Positions 11,559-22,424 of a stretch of 64,000 bases of DNA are shown here, piece by piece; the stretch's first letter is position 1; each line of letters starts with the position of its first letter. This DNA is from Chionoecetes opilio. Its lineage: Eukaryota; Arthropoda; Malacostraca; Decapoda; Majidae. Position numbers and translations under genes: made by a program. The stretch is from assembly GCA_016584305.1 (NCBI GenBank), contig JACEEZ010000417.1, positions 1 through 64,000 on the forward strand, in the 5' to 3' direction. The notes under the pieces are model-generated. The model was not told the origin of the DNA, did no database searches, and was given only the letters and a program-made list of their open reading frames with translations.

Positions 11559-11818
11559 ACTCCGTAGTATAGTGTTTAGCAACCTCGGCTCACAACCGAG
11601 AGTCCCGGGTTAGATCCCCGGGCGGAAGAAAGATAGATGGGGTGGTCTTTTTCTTAAACCCGAATCCCTGTCCACCCAGCAGTGAATGGGTACCGGTGTT
11701 AGCAGGGGGTTTGTTGGACCCCACTCCCCGGGGTGTGGCTTCATCCAACACACTAATTGCTGCAGCGGTAGTATCACTCGGCTCTGAGGAATTATCCTCT
11801 AAACAAACAAACATCATC
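11559..11818 (+). mobile_element. tRNA-derived SINE
   Basis: The head has the tRNA-like TAGTATAGTGTTTAGCA and, downstream, CCCGGGTTAGATCCCCG (degenerate B box). It continues through a body shared with the minus-strand SINEs at 22484, 22800 and 42784 (CCACCCAGCAGTGAATGGGT) and ends in AAACAAACAAACATCATC. The 3' half differs from those copies, so it is a separate subfamily. Confidence 0.75.
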
Positions 11819-12289
11819 GTGTAGAATTATTCCATTATGAATATTTTGAACCCCATTTCCCATGGTGCAATTGAATATAATGGTGTTACATGTACTACCG
11901 AAAATCTATCCGTTTATTTCAGCATAAACTGATAAGTTAAGTTAAATTTAGATTAGGTTGAGAGTGGGTTTGGTTTAGTAACAATATCAAGAAAAAAAGA
12001 AATTATCAATACTATGGCAGTGCGAAGCGGGAGCACTTAGGTTTGCGGGGCGGGGCGGGCACCCCCACACCTGTAAACAACATTTAATTTCCGACAAAAA
12101 ACGAGTGCCAGATTCATTCAAAAAACCACATCAAAAACTATTCATGAAAACTAAGTTTTTCGACCTCGAAATCATGATGCCCACTTCCGAAAATTTTCAC
12201 AAGATAGTTTTCTGCTATTTATCATTTAAACTCCGCTCCTATTATCTACGTGCAACAATATATCATATAACTTCCATTAGTAAGGGATA

Positions 12290-13150
12290 TTATTAAAGAT
12301 CAATCACCACTTAACCTAAAATGCAACAGTCGATCATATACTACTTCCAGTAATTGTATTATGGAATATAATTTATATCCCCGCTTAACCTACTGCAGCA
12401 ATTGATCATACTTTCCAGTAATCGATATTAAGATCATTCACTTTTTAATGGGAATTTGGGCCTTAGTTGATAGGTTAAAATTGTAGGGTTAGGTTAGTGA
12501 GTCTAAGTAGGGTTGAGGTTAGTGGAGTCTAAAAGGTAGGGAGTTAAGTATTTTCCTATCCTATAGTTACAGTGTTTCGTACAAAATTTGTTTCTTAGCC
12601 AGGTTTTTTGTTAGTTTGTTCGTACAACTGGGACTTTTAGTTTGTTTTTTCGTACATTCGTGCTGTCGTTTTCGTAAACTCTAGTTCAACTCTGAGCTGA
12701 GTGGGTAGCGAAACGACTATGGCTTTCATATAGACTATGAAACAACTTTTTGCTGTACCTAATTCTACTGGTGTTACAACAACTTGTTGTACGAACTGAC
12801 TGCACCCTCCTATACCACTCTCCTTCTACTAAGCATCTTATATCTCTGAAAGTAGTGATTTGCGACGGAAACTCATTAGAGATAAATGTTTCTCAGAATC
12901 TATTAGGTTAAACACGAAACCATTTCATCATTTAACCTAACATCCCACTTAACATGCTACAACACTATCAGATATTTCCAGTAGTTATATGAATAATTAA
13001 ATTTCGTTTCACCACTTAACCTACCTGCCTACACCTATCAAGACTTCCAGCAGTGAATATCATTTAATATAGTTTTCACACCCACTTACCTAACATGCCA
13101 CAATCATCATACTTCCAAAGCAATTGTGATATTAATCATTTTAATCTCAT
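12290..13150. repeat. Dispersed ~70-bp repeats
   Basis: At least five degenerate copies of a unit with CACTTAACCTAACATGC, then CAATCAT, then ACTTCCAGTAATTG; two at about 12305-12440 and three at about 12940-13145. They flank the CGTACA-rich block at 12550-12912. Confidence 0.6.
12550..12912. repeat. CGTAC-rich repeat, copy 1 of 3
   Basis: Closely matches 14310-14660 in direct orientation (TTTCGTACA blocks, CATATAGACTA, CGAACTGACTG, TCTCAGAATCTATTA). Its reverse complement is at about 14055-14300. Confidence 0.7.
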
Positions 13151-14036
13151 TCAACCACTTAACAAGTACAAAGACAAAACATATATAATGTTTGTGGATA
13201 TTAAACATTAGGAAATGTTTTCCAGTAATGTTTTTAAATTACCAACCAACTTTTAATTCCAACTCAGTCTCACCAGAACACAATCTAGGCTGTCTTTCTG
13301 TCCTTCACAGTTTTCCTTGGCATCTGATCCATTCTGCTTTGGCTGTCAAGCACTTCTATATCTTCAAAATCGTAGCATGGCGTCCATAATCTGGAAAATA
13401 ATATTATGAACATATAATAACGCTAACATTCATTAAAATATACTGTTAAGTATTTTTAATCAGAGAAATGACTCACCCAAAATAAGTATCCGATAACTTC
13501 AAACATCTTTTAAAACTATTCATGACAAAGTTTCGTCCTCAAAAAAAGTAAATGCGCTAATGAAAAATAGTTAGGTTTAGTGACCTAGCACAAGGGGGGT
13601 TCCCCGGGGGGGCCATGCCCCTAGTTTATATCAGTAGGGTATTGTTCATAGTGAGTAATTGATTGACACTGCATATTTTACCCTTCTAATTGTAACAAAG
13701 TTGTAATCATTCATTCTCTGATTAGACCAATAAATAAAAGTATATATTTTTACATAGGCCAAATTCCTACACAATTGGGAGCATGTTTTGTTTACCTTAA
13801 TTGTATTCTAGGAAACTTTCTCTCAATGAGCTCATCGCAAATATTTACTTTTGAGATTATAATATACATCCGATTTTTTCGGGAGGAGAGAGACAATTGT
13901 TTATGTGGCCACCTCCCTCTTCCTTCTCCTCTTGTGACCTTGCATCACCTCTATTCTTCCCCTTCCGCGGACACTTTTTTAATGAGGATTTGACTTTAGT
14001 TAGGTTAAAACATGGGGTTAGTTTAGTGAGTGTAAT

Positions 14037-14660
14037 ACACTCCCCTATGAAGGGGAGTGTATGGAAGGGGATGCAGTCATTCGTTCAACAGTCATCGTGC
14101 ACCAGGAGATTCGTACACACCAAAAGTTGTTTTCGTAGTCTATATGGAAACCATATTCGTTTCGTAACCATCAGCTCAGAGTGAACGTTACTACCTAGAG
14201 TTACGAACGACATCACGTATGTAAGCAAAACTCAAAATCAGTGTACGAAACAACTAACAAAACCTGGGTTACGAAACTCCTGTAAACATAGGGTTAGGTT
14301 AGTTAATTTTTCATATCTCCCTATATGTTTACAGTGGTTTCGTACACAGGTTTTTGTTAGTTGTTTCGTACACTGATTTTGTATTTTTGCGTACATACGT
14401 GATTTTCGTTTCGTACTCTATAGTAAAGTTTTCAACTCTGACTGAGTGTACGAAACTACGTAATGGTTTCATATAGACTACGAAACAACTTTTTGGTCTA
14501 CTTATCTAACTGGTGTACTAAACAACTTGTGAACGAACTGACTGCCCCCTTCCTTATACACTCCCCTTCCTACTAAAGCATCTTAATATCTCCGAAAATA
14601 GTGATTGCGACGGAAAACTCATTGAGAGAATGTTTTTTTCTCAGAATCTATTAAGTAAAC
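14037..14660. repeat. Foldback, ~250-bp arms of the CGTAC-rich repeat
   Basis: The left arm (about 14055-14300) is the reverse complement of the right arm (about 14310-14560), with a small hairpin of ACACTCCCCT and AGGGGAGTGT at 14037-14060. Confidence 0.7.
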
Positions 14661-14689
14661 AGAAACATACTCTCAAGGGTGTAGAGAAT

Positions 14690-15030
14690 TCCTGGTCCTA
14701 GTGTAAACATTTTACCAAAAAAAACTAATTTAGTGTCGGGGAACCACTATTATAAGCAACGTCGCACGTGTAATGTATTGAGGGTCAGAGGCCTCTGACA
14801 TAGCTCAATGTAAAGAACGGGCCATCACGCAAAACATAAGTCTGACATTGTACAAAATAAACCTTCAATTCGATCTGATAAGACAACCGAATAAAATATT
14901 TTAGTGGCGGGAGCACAATGATTCATGAGTCACGTCCTCACTGAAATTCCTTATGAGGGTTAGAGGCCCTCTGCTATGCATTAGTGTAAATCGCCATCAC
15001 CAAAACATCCAATGTATCATTATATTGTGC
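14690..15030. repeat. Two degenerate ~200-bp direct repeats
   Basis: Both contain a GTGTCGGGG/GTGGCGGGA start, then TGAGGGTCAGAGGCC or TGAGGGTTAGAGGCC, then CGCCATCAC-like and AAAACAT segments. Confidence 0.5.
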
Positions 15031-15667
15031 AATATGGTCCTAAACCAATATTATATTGGACGAAAAGTTAAAATACACTCACCTCCGGGGAGGGGGGGGG
15101 GCGGGTGGAGGTGTCTGGTGCTGTCAGCTGTCGTGGAACCTCGATGGTGTTTTGAAAATAATCAATACATGACTTATTTCCATGAAAGACTTGCCATACA
15201 CATATTTACCGTCGCATAGTTTTCCTATCTCATGAAATGCTTATAGTAAATTGTAAAAAGTATAAACTGAATGCAAAAAAATGTTGATCGCCCGGTGAGA
15301 GGGACGTCCTCCCAGAACTCTCGTTCGCCCAGGCTTATCCAATACATTCTCCTGTCGCCAGCCTGCGGAGCAGCGCCTGCGGAGCGCTCGTGGCGTTTAA
15401 AGTAAGAAATCAACTGAGCGACTGGCGAACGCTTTCCGCCAGCCCGGCGACAGATTTTTTTAAAAGTACGGCCCTTAGTAGACTCGTCCTAAGGACGTAA
15501 GCATGGAGTGCTCCACCCACCCTGAGAACTTTTCGTGATAGGCTAGATGTACTGTACGACTTTGTTTGATACATAACTATGAAGCGTACCGCTTGACCGA
15601 GAAGGGATTATATATGTGACAGACCTAGTGGAGATGTAATATAAAGCAACACTAAAAAATACGGCCA

Positions 15668-15802
15668 TCAGTGCATGACACTCACGAGAGTGTTATTATT
15701 CAACTCTTTGAGGTAGTCATGTTCTCCTGCCTTGATATCATGTATCGTGTAATACAGATTGAAGTGCACCTCACCAAACTGTTGATGAAGCAATGGTATC
15801 AT
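15668..15802 (-). CDS. Short hypothetical ORF in the outer element
   Basis: A 44-codon frame starting MIPLLHQQFGEVHFNL and continuing with TIHDIKAGEHDYLKEL to a TGA stop. The composition looks protein-like, but no family was recognised and no splice partner was found. It may be a remnant of the transposon's own gene. Confidence 0.25.
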   Translation of the reverse strand: MIPLLHQQFGEVHFNLYYTIHDIKAGEHDYLKELNNNTLVSVMH

Positions 15803-16259
15803 GTTGAGAAATAAAAGCGGTTAAGTATGCTCACTATAAATAAAATTTTAAAAATTGACTAAGTCGTGATTTTCTTAAGCCATTGAACAATATCCATATA
15901 ACTCTATTCCTCTTCCCACTGCCGTAGTCTTGATAATTTTCTTATTTTTGTTCTTGATATCCATCTGTTAATATAACCAACCCCACCTCTAACCTAAACT
16001 TAAACAGTTTTTGTTGAAAGAACTAGATTCTAGGATAGTATGCCTATATGTATCAGCATTATTATTCAATTGCGCCCATGGGAAGAAATTGGGTTTAAAG
16101 ACCCAGAAATGAAGAAATCTAATCTACACTATGAAACAGGTTAGAATTTGTCAGGCTCGAGTGACCTAAACCAAACGGTAATATTCCGCAGGAGTTTTGG
16201 CGTGTGTTGGCGGTGGCCAACCCCCGGACAATCGCGCACACATCAAATTTGTTTTTTTT

Positions 16260-18260
16260 AAAACCTAATACCTCAACATAGACCTAATCCAAATTCTACC
16301 CTAGCTTAACAATAACCTAAACCAAACTTAACATAACTAAATTCTAACCTAACCTAACTCAGCATTTTGGTAAATAATGGACCGATGACTTTTGCGGTCG
16401 TTTTCCATTCAGACACCGACTAATTTTTTCCTGGTCTTCAATAGGTGCTTTTCTATGGAGATAGTTTTATTTTGCGCAAGCCCAAAGTTTAAAAAAAAAA
16501 AAATCATCACCCGATTTTATGGTACGCGTTTCCTTAAACAGTGTATCTCCATCAGAAAAGCACTTAAACTTGGCCGGAGAATAAGGTCAGGGTCTTATAT
16601 GGTTTTAATGAACCTAACCCTAACCTTTTTAGGTTTTAATGAACCCAACTAACCTGGACAATCTTAAAACAAGGTCTCCACGCTAAGCTGACCACAAATG
16701 TTGGCTCACGTATTATCTTACTGTCTTTTAAGACATCTGTTTTTATATTTTACTGAGTGCCGATCCTTACTTTGTCCTAACATGGCCGATATTAATTTCA
16801 GCGATCCATAATGTTTTTATTTAGTTTTTGGTTGCGGGTCCCAGAAGATGGCCTCATAGCCGAACGCCGGTTGACGAACGCGCCTATTTTGCCACCACTA
16901 CGGGCATCTTTTGGTAAGCAAAATACAAAAGAGCCGGAAAAGTGTCTGTGTGACACGGCCTTTGAGGTTAGGTTAGGGCAGGTCAGGTTTAGGTTAGGTT
17001 ACATTAGGTTAGGTTGTGCACAGCCCAGGGGCTTCGAAGAGGGTGCTAGGTTAGGTCTGTAGAGTTTTGTCCCATCTTTAGAAATAGGAGACTCATCTCC
17101 TATCTTTTTCTTCTTATGGCCGACTGAAGCTTGGGACATGGTGAAACCTGGGTTTTTGGGTGGGGAGTCACACACATAAGGGAAATAGGGCCCCCCCCCA
17201 AAAAAAAATCCTTAAACTAGGAAAATTTTTTCCTAGTTCATGGACTTTATCGGGGAAATATTTCCTTATATGTGTGCTCCCCACAAAAGGAGCACACTCA
17301 TAATAAGGAAAATATGACTCCCCACAAAAAAAATCCCTAACTGGAAAAAAATTCCCTAGTACATAGACTTAATCGGGGTAATATTTCCCCATAAAGTTTC
17401 CTGAACTATGGAATGTCCCTAGTTTAGGGATTTTTTTTTTGGGGGACCATATTTCCCTTATGTGTGGTGGGCTCCCCACCCAAAAACGCGTTTCCCCACC
17501 ATGTCCCCAAGCTTGTTTGGCCTTATAAGAAGAAGATAGAGGGTGGAGCCTTGTTTCTTAGATTTACCCCCTAAACTTACCTATACAAAGTATTCTAACC
17601 TAACATTATGTTTCATTAAAACCTATAAGACTCTGACCAAATCTTTCCCGGCCAGTTTTAGTGCTTTTTCTGATGGAGATAGTGTTTTTTTTAATGGAAT
17701 TATGTACATAACATTTCGGTGATAATTTTTGTTTTGTTTTTTAACGGGCTTGCGCAAATAAAACTATCTCCGGTAATAAATGGGCGAGAGTTTCCCGCGT
17801 CGTTTACAAGAGACACCGACTATTTTTTCTTGGCCTACATAGTGTGCTTGCTCTAATGGACGATAGTTTTTTATTTTGGCGCAAAAAAAAAAAAAAAAAA
17901 AAAAATTAAAAAAAATTAAACTTAAACCTAACCTTATAGGTTTTTTTATGAAACCTACCTAACTGTAAGGGTTTTTAATGAACCTAACCTAACCATCTTA
18001 GGTTTTTAATGAAACTAACCTAACCTTACCACAAGGTATACATTTTTTTAATCATTTTTTTTATGGGTTTGCGCAAAATAAAACTTCAGTAGAAAAAGGA
18101 ACGGTAAACTTTGGCAGAATTCCTTCACCTATCTTTTTTTCTTCCCCCTATAGCCAACAAGCCTGGGAACTGGCGTGGAATACGGGGTTTTTTGGGTGGG
18201 GGAAGCAAATATAAGTGAGTTATGGCTCCCAAAAAATCATCAAAGTCATTAATGTAGAAA
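16260..18260. repeat. CCTAA-rich repeats in inverted arrangement
   Basis: Degenerate CCTAA/TTAGG tracts occur at about 16261-16360, 16606-16650, 16966-17056 and 17921-18025. A block with TTTGCGCAAGCCC, CTCCATCAGAAAAGCACT and CACCGACTA at 16400-16600 recurs in reverse orientation at about 17600-17900, so the segment folds around the palindrome at 17090-17550. Confidence 0.6.
17090..17550. repeat. Large palindrome, ~200-bp arms
   Basis: Left arm CTCCTATCTTTTTCTTCTTA through GGGTTTTTGGGTGGGGAG to AAACTAGGAAA is mirrored at 17400-17550. A small hairpin (TGTGCTCC and GGAGCACA) sits near 17270-17300. A third degenerate arm copy occurs at about 18125-18245. Confidence 0.75.
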
Positions 18261-18622
18261 TCCTAACCTAACCTAACCTTAACGCCACAAGATACTAACC
18301 TACCTAACCTTAACGCACAAAAGTATACTACCTAACCTAACCTTAACCACAAGTATACCTAACCGAACCTAACTTAACCTTAACCACAAAGTATACCTAA
18401 AACCTAAACCCCCCTTAACCACAATAATACCCTAACCCTTAACCACAAAGTATACCTAAACCTCACCTTAAATCCACAAAGTATACCTAACCTTACCTTA
18501 AACCACAAAGTATACCTAACCTAACCTACCTTAAACACATAAGTATACTAACCAACCTAACCTTAACCACAAAGGATACCTAACCTAATCTTAACCACAA
18601 AGTATTTCCTAACCGAACTAAC
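18261..18622. repeat. Minisatellite of CCTAA pentamers plus a spacer
   Basis: Eleven degenerate units of one to three CCTAA pentamers followed by CTTAACCACAAAGTATAC, about 28-35 bp each. The pentamer is the arthropod telomere repeat (TTAGG) on the complementary strand. Confidence 0.85.
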
Positions 18623-19369
18623 CTAACTGGACTTAGAATTTTTTTGAGGCCCTCATATTCATAGCGGCCGTGTGGGTTAAACAAGGCTGAGCGCAACGCT
18701 GGAACCGTGTTACAGAATGTGAAGTACAATAACGCATACCATACAGTGCGGTAGTTTCCTTTTCCAAGTCAAAGCCGGAATGGGCGGAGCTCCAAGTATT
18801 TCCCAAGCACCTATTGTAGGCCAAAGAAAAAATAGTCGGTGTCTCTGAAAACGACCGCGAAACTCTCGTCCATTATAACCCTATCTCCATTAGAAAAAGC
18901 ACCTATGTAGCCAGAAAAAATAGTCGGTGGTCTTTGAAAACGACCCGAAGTCCTCCTCGTCCATTATAACCGTCAGTCCTTGACTATCTCTTTCGCCGAT
19001 CATCTCGGCAATGGAAAATTCCCCTCGCAGGACTAGGCCATTTCTTCTTGCTTTGAAGAGCTTGGCCCACGGATGAAAATCTTGTCCTGAAAAATATATT
19101 TTTCTCCGTCGATAGAGCGCAGTACAATGTCCAATGTGTTGTGTCCTTTTGAACTGAACGTTTGCCTATCTGGTAACAATTGTCTTATAGATGAATTCAT
19201 TCGTTTGTAGTCTTCAGCAATATCATAGAAATATTAATCTTGTGTTTTTTTTGTTATTTTTTATACCTTTCTGATGACTTAGTAGTGATATTTCACATGA
19301 AATCCAATTGGACTCCTTGCTAATGTAGCGCTCAGGCGCTTCGTCCTAAGCCGCAGTCTAGGACGACGT

Positions 19370-19975
19370 CTAACGCCCGGCCACACACACAACCGGCGCG
19401 GCCTGTCCGGCCGACGAAAGGGGCGTGGCTAGAGGCGGCGGTGTGTGGTGTGGGGGGTGTTTTTTTTCATCCGGCGGGGCTGTCGCAGCGGCCGGAATGA
19501 AAATAATTCGGCGCCTTGAAAATTCCGTCCGGCCGGCCCTGCGCCTGCGTGGTGTGGTGGAATGCCTTCCGGCGCGGCCCGCCCCTCCCGGCCAGATAAT
19601 GACCTAATTGTACCAGTTATAATTGTATTTATGATATATAGGTAGTATATATGACGTATTATATATAGTATACGTATTATATTAAGTATTATATAATGGC
19701 TGCCATGCAGCCCATCAACCAACAAGTCATTGTCCGGACAGCGGATTCATGTTGTCGACCACGGCGGTCCGACGGTGTCTGTATATTTTCATGAGGCGGC
19801 GGGCCGGTGTGTGTGTGGTCTCGTCCGGCGAACGATGCCCCGCCACTTTTTTGTCGCCGGACAAGTCCCGCCGGTGGTGTGTGGGGCCGGCTTTAAGACT
19901 TTCCTTCCGAACCTTGTAGACGCAGGGTTAGGAGAATTCCTAGGACGAAAATCCTAAATCTTTATAAGTATGGGC
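19370..19975. other. GC-rich right part of the outer element
   Basis: GC-rich blocks with many GGCCGG/CCGGCC motifs (19370-19600 and 19790-19900) flank an AT-rich core (about 19620-19700, TATATATGACGTATTATATA). No gene was recognised; the open frames here follow base composition. Confidence 0.4.
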
Positions 19976-19983
19976 CCAGAGGA

Positions 19984-20113
19984 CTAGAGCTTGCTGGCGT
20001 GTCCATGGTGGGCGGAGGATGAGGCGTGAGGCAATACGGGGCCACCCTCCTTCACTCTCAAAGCCCCAGGAAGAGAGGAACGCCACAGCCGCGTGGCCAT
20101 AGTTGTGGACCAC
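19984..20113 (-). pseudogene. DDO: D-aspartate/D-amino-acid oxidase A, last exon (frameshifted)
   Basis: Matches the intact last exon of copy B (37912-38034). A TTGCAG acceptor precedes VVHNYGH, the start of the family's HNYGHGG FAD-contact signature. One G/C base is missing from the GGCGGC that encodes the two glycines. Further indels follow, so the exon is 130 bases against 123 in copy B. The last codons still spell SKL and a TAG stop. It is either a decayed paralogue or a consensus error. The stop codon lies only seven bases from the 9.2-kb transposon. Confidence 0.8.
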
Positions 20114-20276
20114 CTGCAACATCAACCAACCAAGCATATAGTACAGTCAGGGGCGTATTTAGGATCTTTGAAACATTGGGGCTTAGCCCATCCAAGAGAT
20201 CTTTTAAATTTTTTTTACAGATATTTTCATTTATTTATGAGTAAATGAATAAGGATATAAAAAAAAAAACAAAAAA

Positions 20277-20565
20277 AATGCACTTCAAAGAATGCACCTT
20301 CGAAAAAATGCATTTCGAAAAATGCACTTCGAAAAAATGCACTTCGAAAAAAAATGCACTTAGAAAAAAATGCACTTCGAAAAAAATGCACTTCGAAAAA
20401 AATGCACTTCGAAAAAAATGCACTTCGAAAAAATGCCTTCGAAAAAAAATGGCACTTCGAAAAAGATGCACTTCTAAAAATGCACTTCGAAAAAAAAATG
20501 CACTTCGAAAGAAAATGCACTTCGAAAAAAAATCACTTCGAAAAAATCACTTCGAAAAAAATGCC
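20277..20565. repeat. ATGCACTTCGAAAAAA minisatellite, 18 units
   Basis: Eighteen 14-18-bp units with variable A runs, in the intron between the last two oxidase A exons. Copy B carries only about five (38198-38282). Confidence 0.95.
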
Positions 20566-20691
20566 CACACCCTTTACCACCTAACTTCTACCCGCTACTT
20601 CAGAGCTCATCACTAGATTAAGTCTGATTGACCTTCCCGTTTCTGTCTTATTACATAGCTTACGGTACCAACTAATAAAATAGTAACTTAC

Positions 20692-20793
20692 AGGGATAGT
20701 GCGGTTCCCCAGTTGTAGTTCATCAGCCTCCAACCTCACGCCCTTGCTCCTGTAGGGTCTCAGCCCAACCCACTCCTCCACAACCTCGGCAGA
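20692..20793 (-). CDS. DDO: D-aspartate/D-amino-acid oxidase A, exon with GLRP motif
   Basis: A 102-base, 34-codon phase-0 exon with a CTTCAG acceptor and a CCCT|GTAAGT donor. The peptide includes VEEWVGLRPYRSKGVRLEAD. GLRP (GFRP in human DAO) carries the arginine that binds the substrate carboxylate in this family. The encoded sequence is the same as in copy B and the frame is intact. Confidence 0.9.
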
Positions 20794-20849
20794 CTGAAGA
20801 AAAAGGAAAAAAATGGGTTGCAGCTGACAATTTAAAATTTGGAAAGATT

Positions 20850-21115
20850 TAAAAAGCGTAGCGTAGATTAAAAAAAGAACTGGGGAAAAACTGGTTCACA
20901 AATAGGGTAGTAAATGATTGGAATGGTCTCAGTAGACAGGTACTTTGTGCGGAGTCATTAGGGAGCTTTAGTAATAGGAGGCTAGACAATTTCATGGAAG
21001 GGATGAAAGGTGGAAGTAGGTAGTATTAATTAAGTAACAGTAACTACCACGTGTAGGTCTCGCGGCCTCTTGTAGCTTCCTTATTTTCTTATGTTCTTCT
21101 TATGTTCTTATGTTT
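20850..21115 (+). mobile_element. LINE 3'-end fragment
   Basis: Reads GKNWFTNRVVNDWNGLSRQV, the C-terminus of a non-LTR reverse transcriptase ORF, then untranslated sequence ending in CTTATGTTCTTATG repeats. The same insertion is present in copy B (38590-38835), so it predates the gene duplication. Confidence 0.75.
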
Positions 21116-21255
21116 GGAGGAGTAAAGGCCTTTGTTAGGGTGTTAGAATTTGACGGGAGGTGGGAAAGTAAGGATGAGGCGAGATAGGATGTACCTTGAG
21201 ACATATAACTCTTTGTCTTGTTGTTGTTGCTTTTTTGCCTGTATGCCTCTGGGTG

Positions 21256-21286
<31 letters not shown>

Positions 21287-21403
21287 TATAGAGGTATATA
21301 GCTATTATCAAATATTTGCTTTAGTACGTAAGTTCATTCCCTCGTCTATATATTATGTTTGTTGTTTTTCTTGTATGCCTTCGGTGAGAATATAATTATT
21401 ATT

Positions 21404-21730
21404 ATTACCTCCGCCAACGAAGTTGGAGGGGTTATGTTTTCACCCCGATCTGTCTGTCTGTCTGTCTGTTTGTTAGTGTACAGGATTTCTCGAAAGTTAC
21501 GAATAGATTTGGACCAAACTTGGCATACCAAGTCTATTTGGTATACGGAAGAACTGATTAATTTTGGATGAAATCTATTGAGACTTTTTTACTTTTTTTT
21601 TTTTTTTAACTTTTTTTTAAACTTTTTTTTTAATGAAATTGAATCACAACTGTTGCCATGGATACGAATTGATGAAATATTTGGGCGGAGGTATGCGCTC
21701 TACTGAGTGCCCCCCCCCCCCCCCCCTAGT
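21404..21730 (+). mobile_element. ~325-bp dispersed element (CCTCCGCCAACGAAG family)
   Basis: Begins ACCTCCGCCAACGAAGTTGG and ends GGAGGTATGCGCTCTACTGA plus a C run. Copies occur at 39122-39445 (same strand) and 62985-63240 (opposite strand). A TCTG tetranucleotide run lies near its start. The superfamily is not assigned. Confidence 0.75.
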
Positions 21731-21745
21731 TATTATATGGCTTAC

Positions 21746-21863
21746 CTTGAGTGAGGGAATGTGGGCAGTACAGTTGGCCCAGATGGTACGGGAATCAGCG
21801 GCATCCACCTTCAGATTCCAGTTGTTTTTCTGATCAGTACCTCCCAGCACCACCGTGTCCTGG
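21746..21863 (-). CDS. DDO: D-aspartate/D-amino-acid oxidase A, exon with VVLGG motif
   Basis: A 118-base exon between a GTGCAG acceptor, placed directly against a CA microsatellite, and a CTCAAG|GTAAGC donor. The peptide contains QDTVVLGGTDQKNNWNL, matching TVTLGG...GNW in the family, and ends AHIPSLK. The frame is intact and phases fit both neighbours. The acceptor's pyrimidine tract (minus strand) is built from the (TG)n run, so allele length could influence splicing. Confidence 0.9.
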
Positions 21864-21881
21864 CTGCACACAAACACCACA

Positions 21882-22262
<381 letters not shown>

Positions 22263-22283
22263 TGGCAATGGCCCTTTACTCAC

Positions 22284-22354
22284 TTAGGGATGATGTAAGC
22301 GGAAGACTCATCTGCTTCATCGATATGGAATTGGTTCACCCAGGGAGCGCGAAC
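22284..22354 (-). CDS. DDO: D-aspartate/D-amino-acid oxidase A, exon with YIIP motif
   Basis: A 71-base exon, ATGCAG acceptor and CCTAA|GTGAGT donor. The peptide starts VRAPWVNQFHIDEAD and ends AYIIP. APW matches the DAPW motif and the tyrosine of YIIP corresponds to the active-site Tyr228 of human DAO. The split codon at the donor joins the next exon to give YIIPNQDTVVLGG. Confidence 0.9.
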
Positions 22355-22421
22355 CTGCATCAGTAAATGTGACTTCAATTTGATTTCCTTATCCATGCAA
22401 TATTATGATTAGCTCCAGAGA

Positions 22422-22424
<3 letters not shown>

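Larger units (their letters stand above)
10946..15474. mobile_element. Nested 4.5-kb Harbinger-like element
   Basis: The ends GGGCCGTAACTATTAAA (left) and GGGCCGTACTTTTAAAA (right, reverse-complemented) are flanked by TTA on both sides (10943-10945, 15475-15477). A 3-bp TTA/TAA duplication with GGG-starting inverted ends is typical of PIF/Harbinger elements. Just inside the left end is a strong hairpin (about 10978-11018, TGGCGTTCGCCTG paired with CAGGCGAACGCCA). The interior is repeats and a SINE; no transposase was recognised, so it is probably non-autonomous. Confidence 0.75.
10760..19976. mobile_element. 9.2-kb TIR element in the 3' UTR of oxidase A
   Basis: The left end GGCCCCTACTTATAAAG and the right end, reverse-complemented, GGCCCATACTTATAAAG form a 17-bp TIR with one mismatch; similarity continues into TTTAGGATT. 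A 3-bp duplication CAG flanks it (10757-10759 and 19977-19979). Oxidase copy B has the uninterrupted site (CAGAGGACTAG), which confirms the boundaries. Short TCCTAA motifs recur inside the left end. A 3-bp duplication fits PIF/Harbinger or CACTA groups, but CAG is not the usual Harbinger target, so the superfamily is open. No transposase was recognised. Roughly half of the length is the nested element at 10946-15474. Confidence 0.8.

Noticed and set aside
19429..19957. Arg/Gly-rich frames in GC-rich sequence
   Set aside because: Open on both strands because of GC-rich composition inside a transposon; no motif.
20227..20616. Repetitive FEKCTSKK / FFRSAFF frames
   Set aside because: By-products of the ATGCACTTCGAAAAAA minisatellite.
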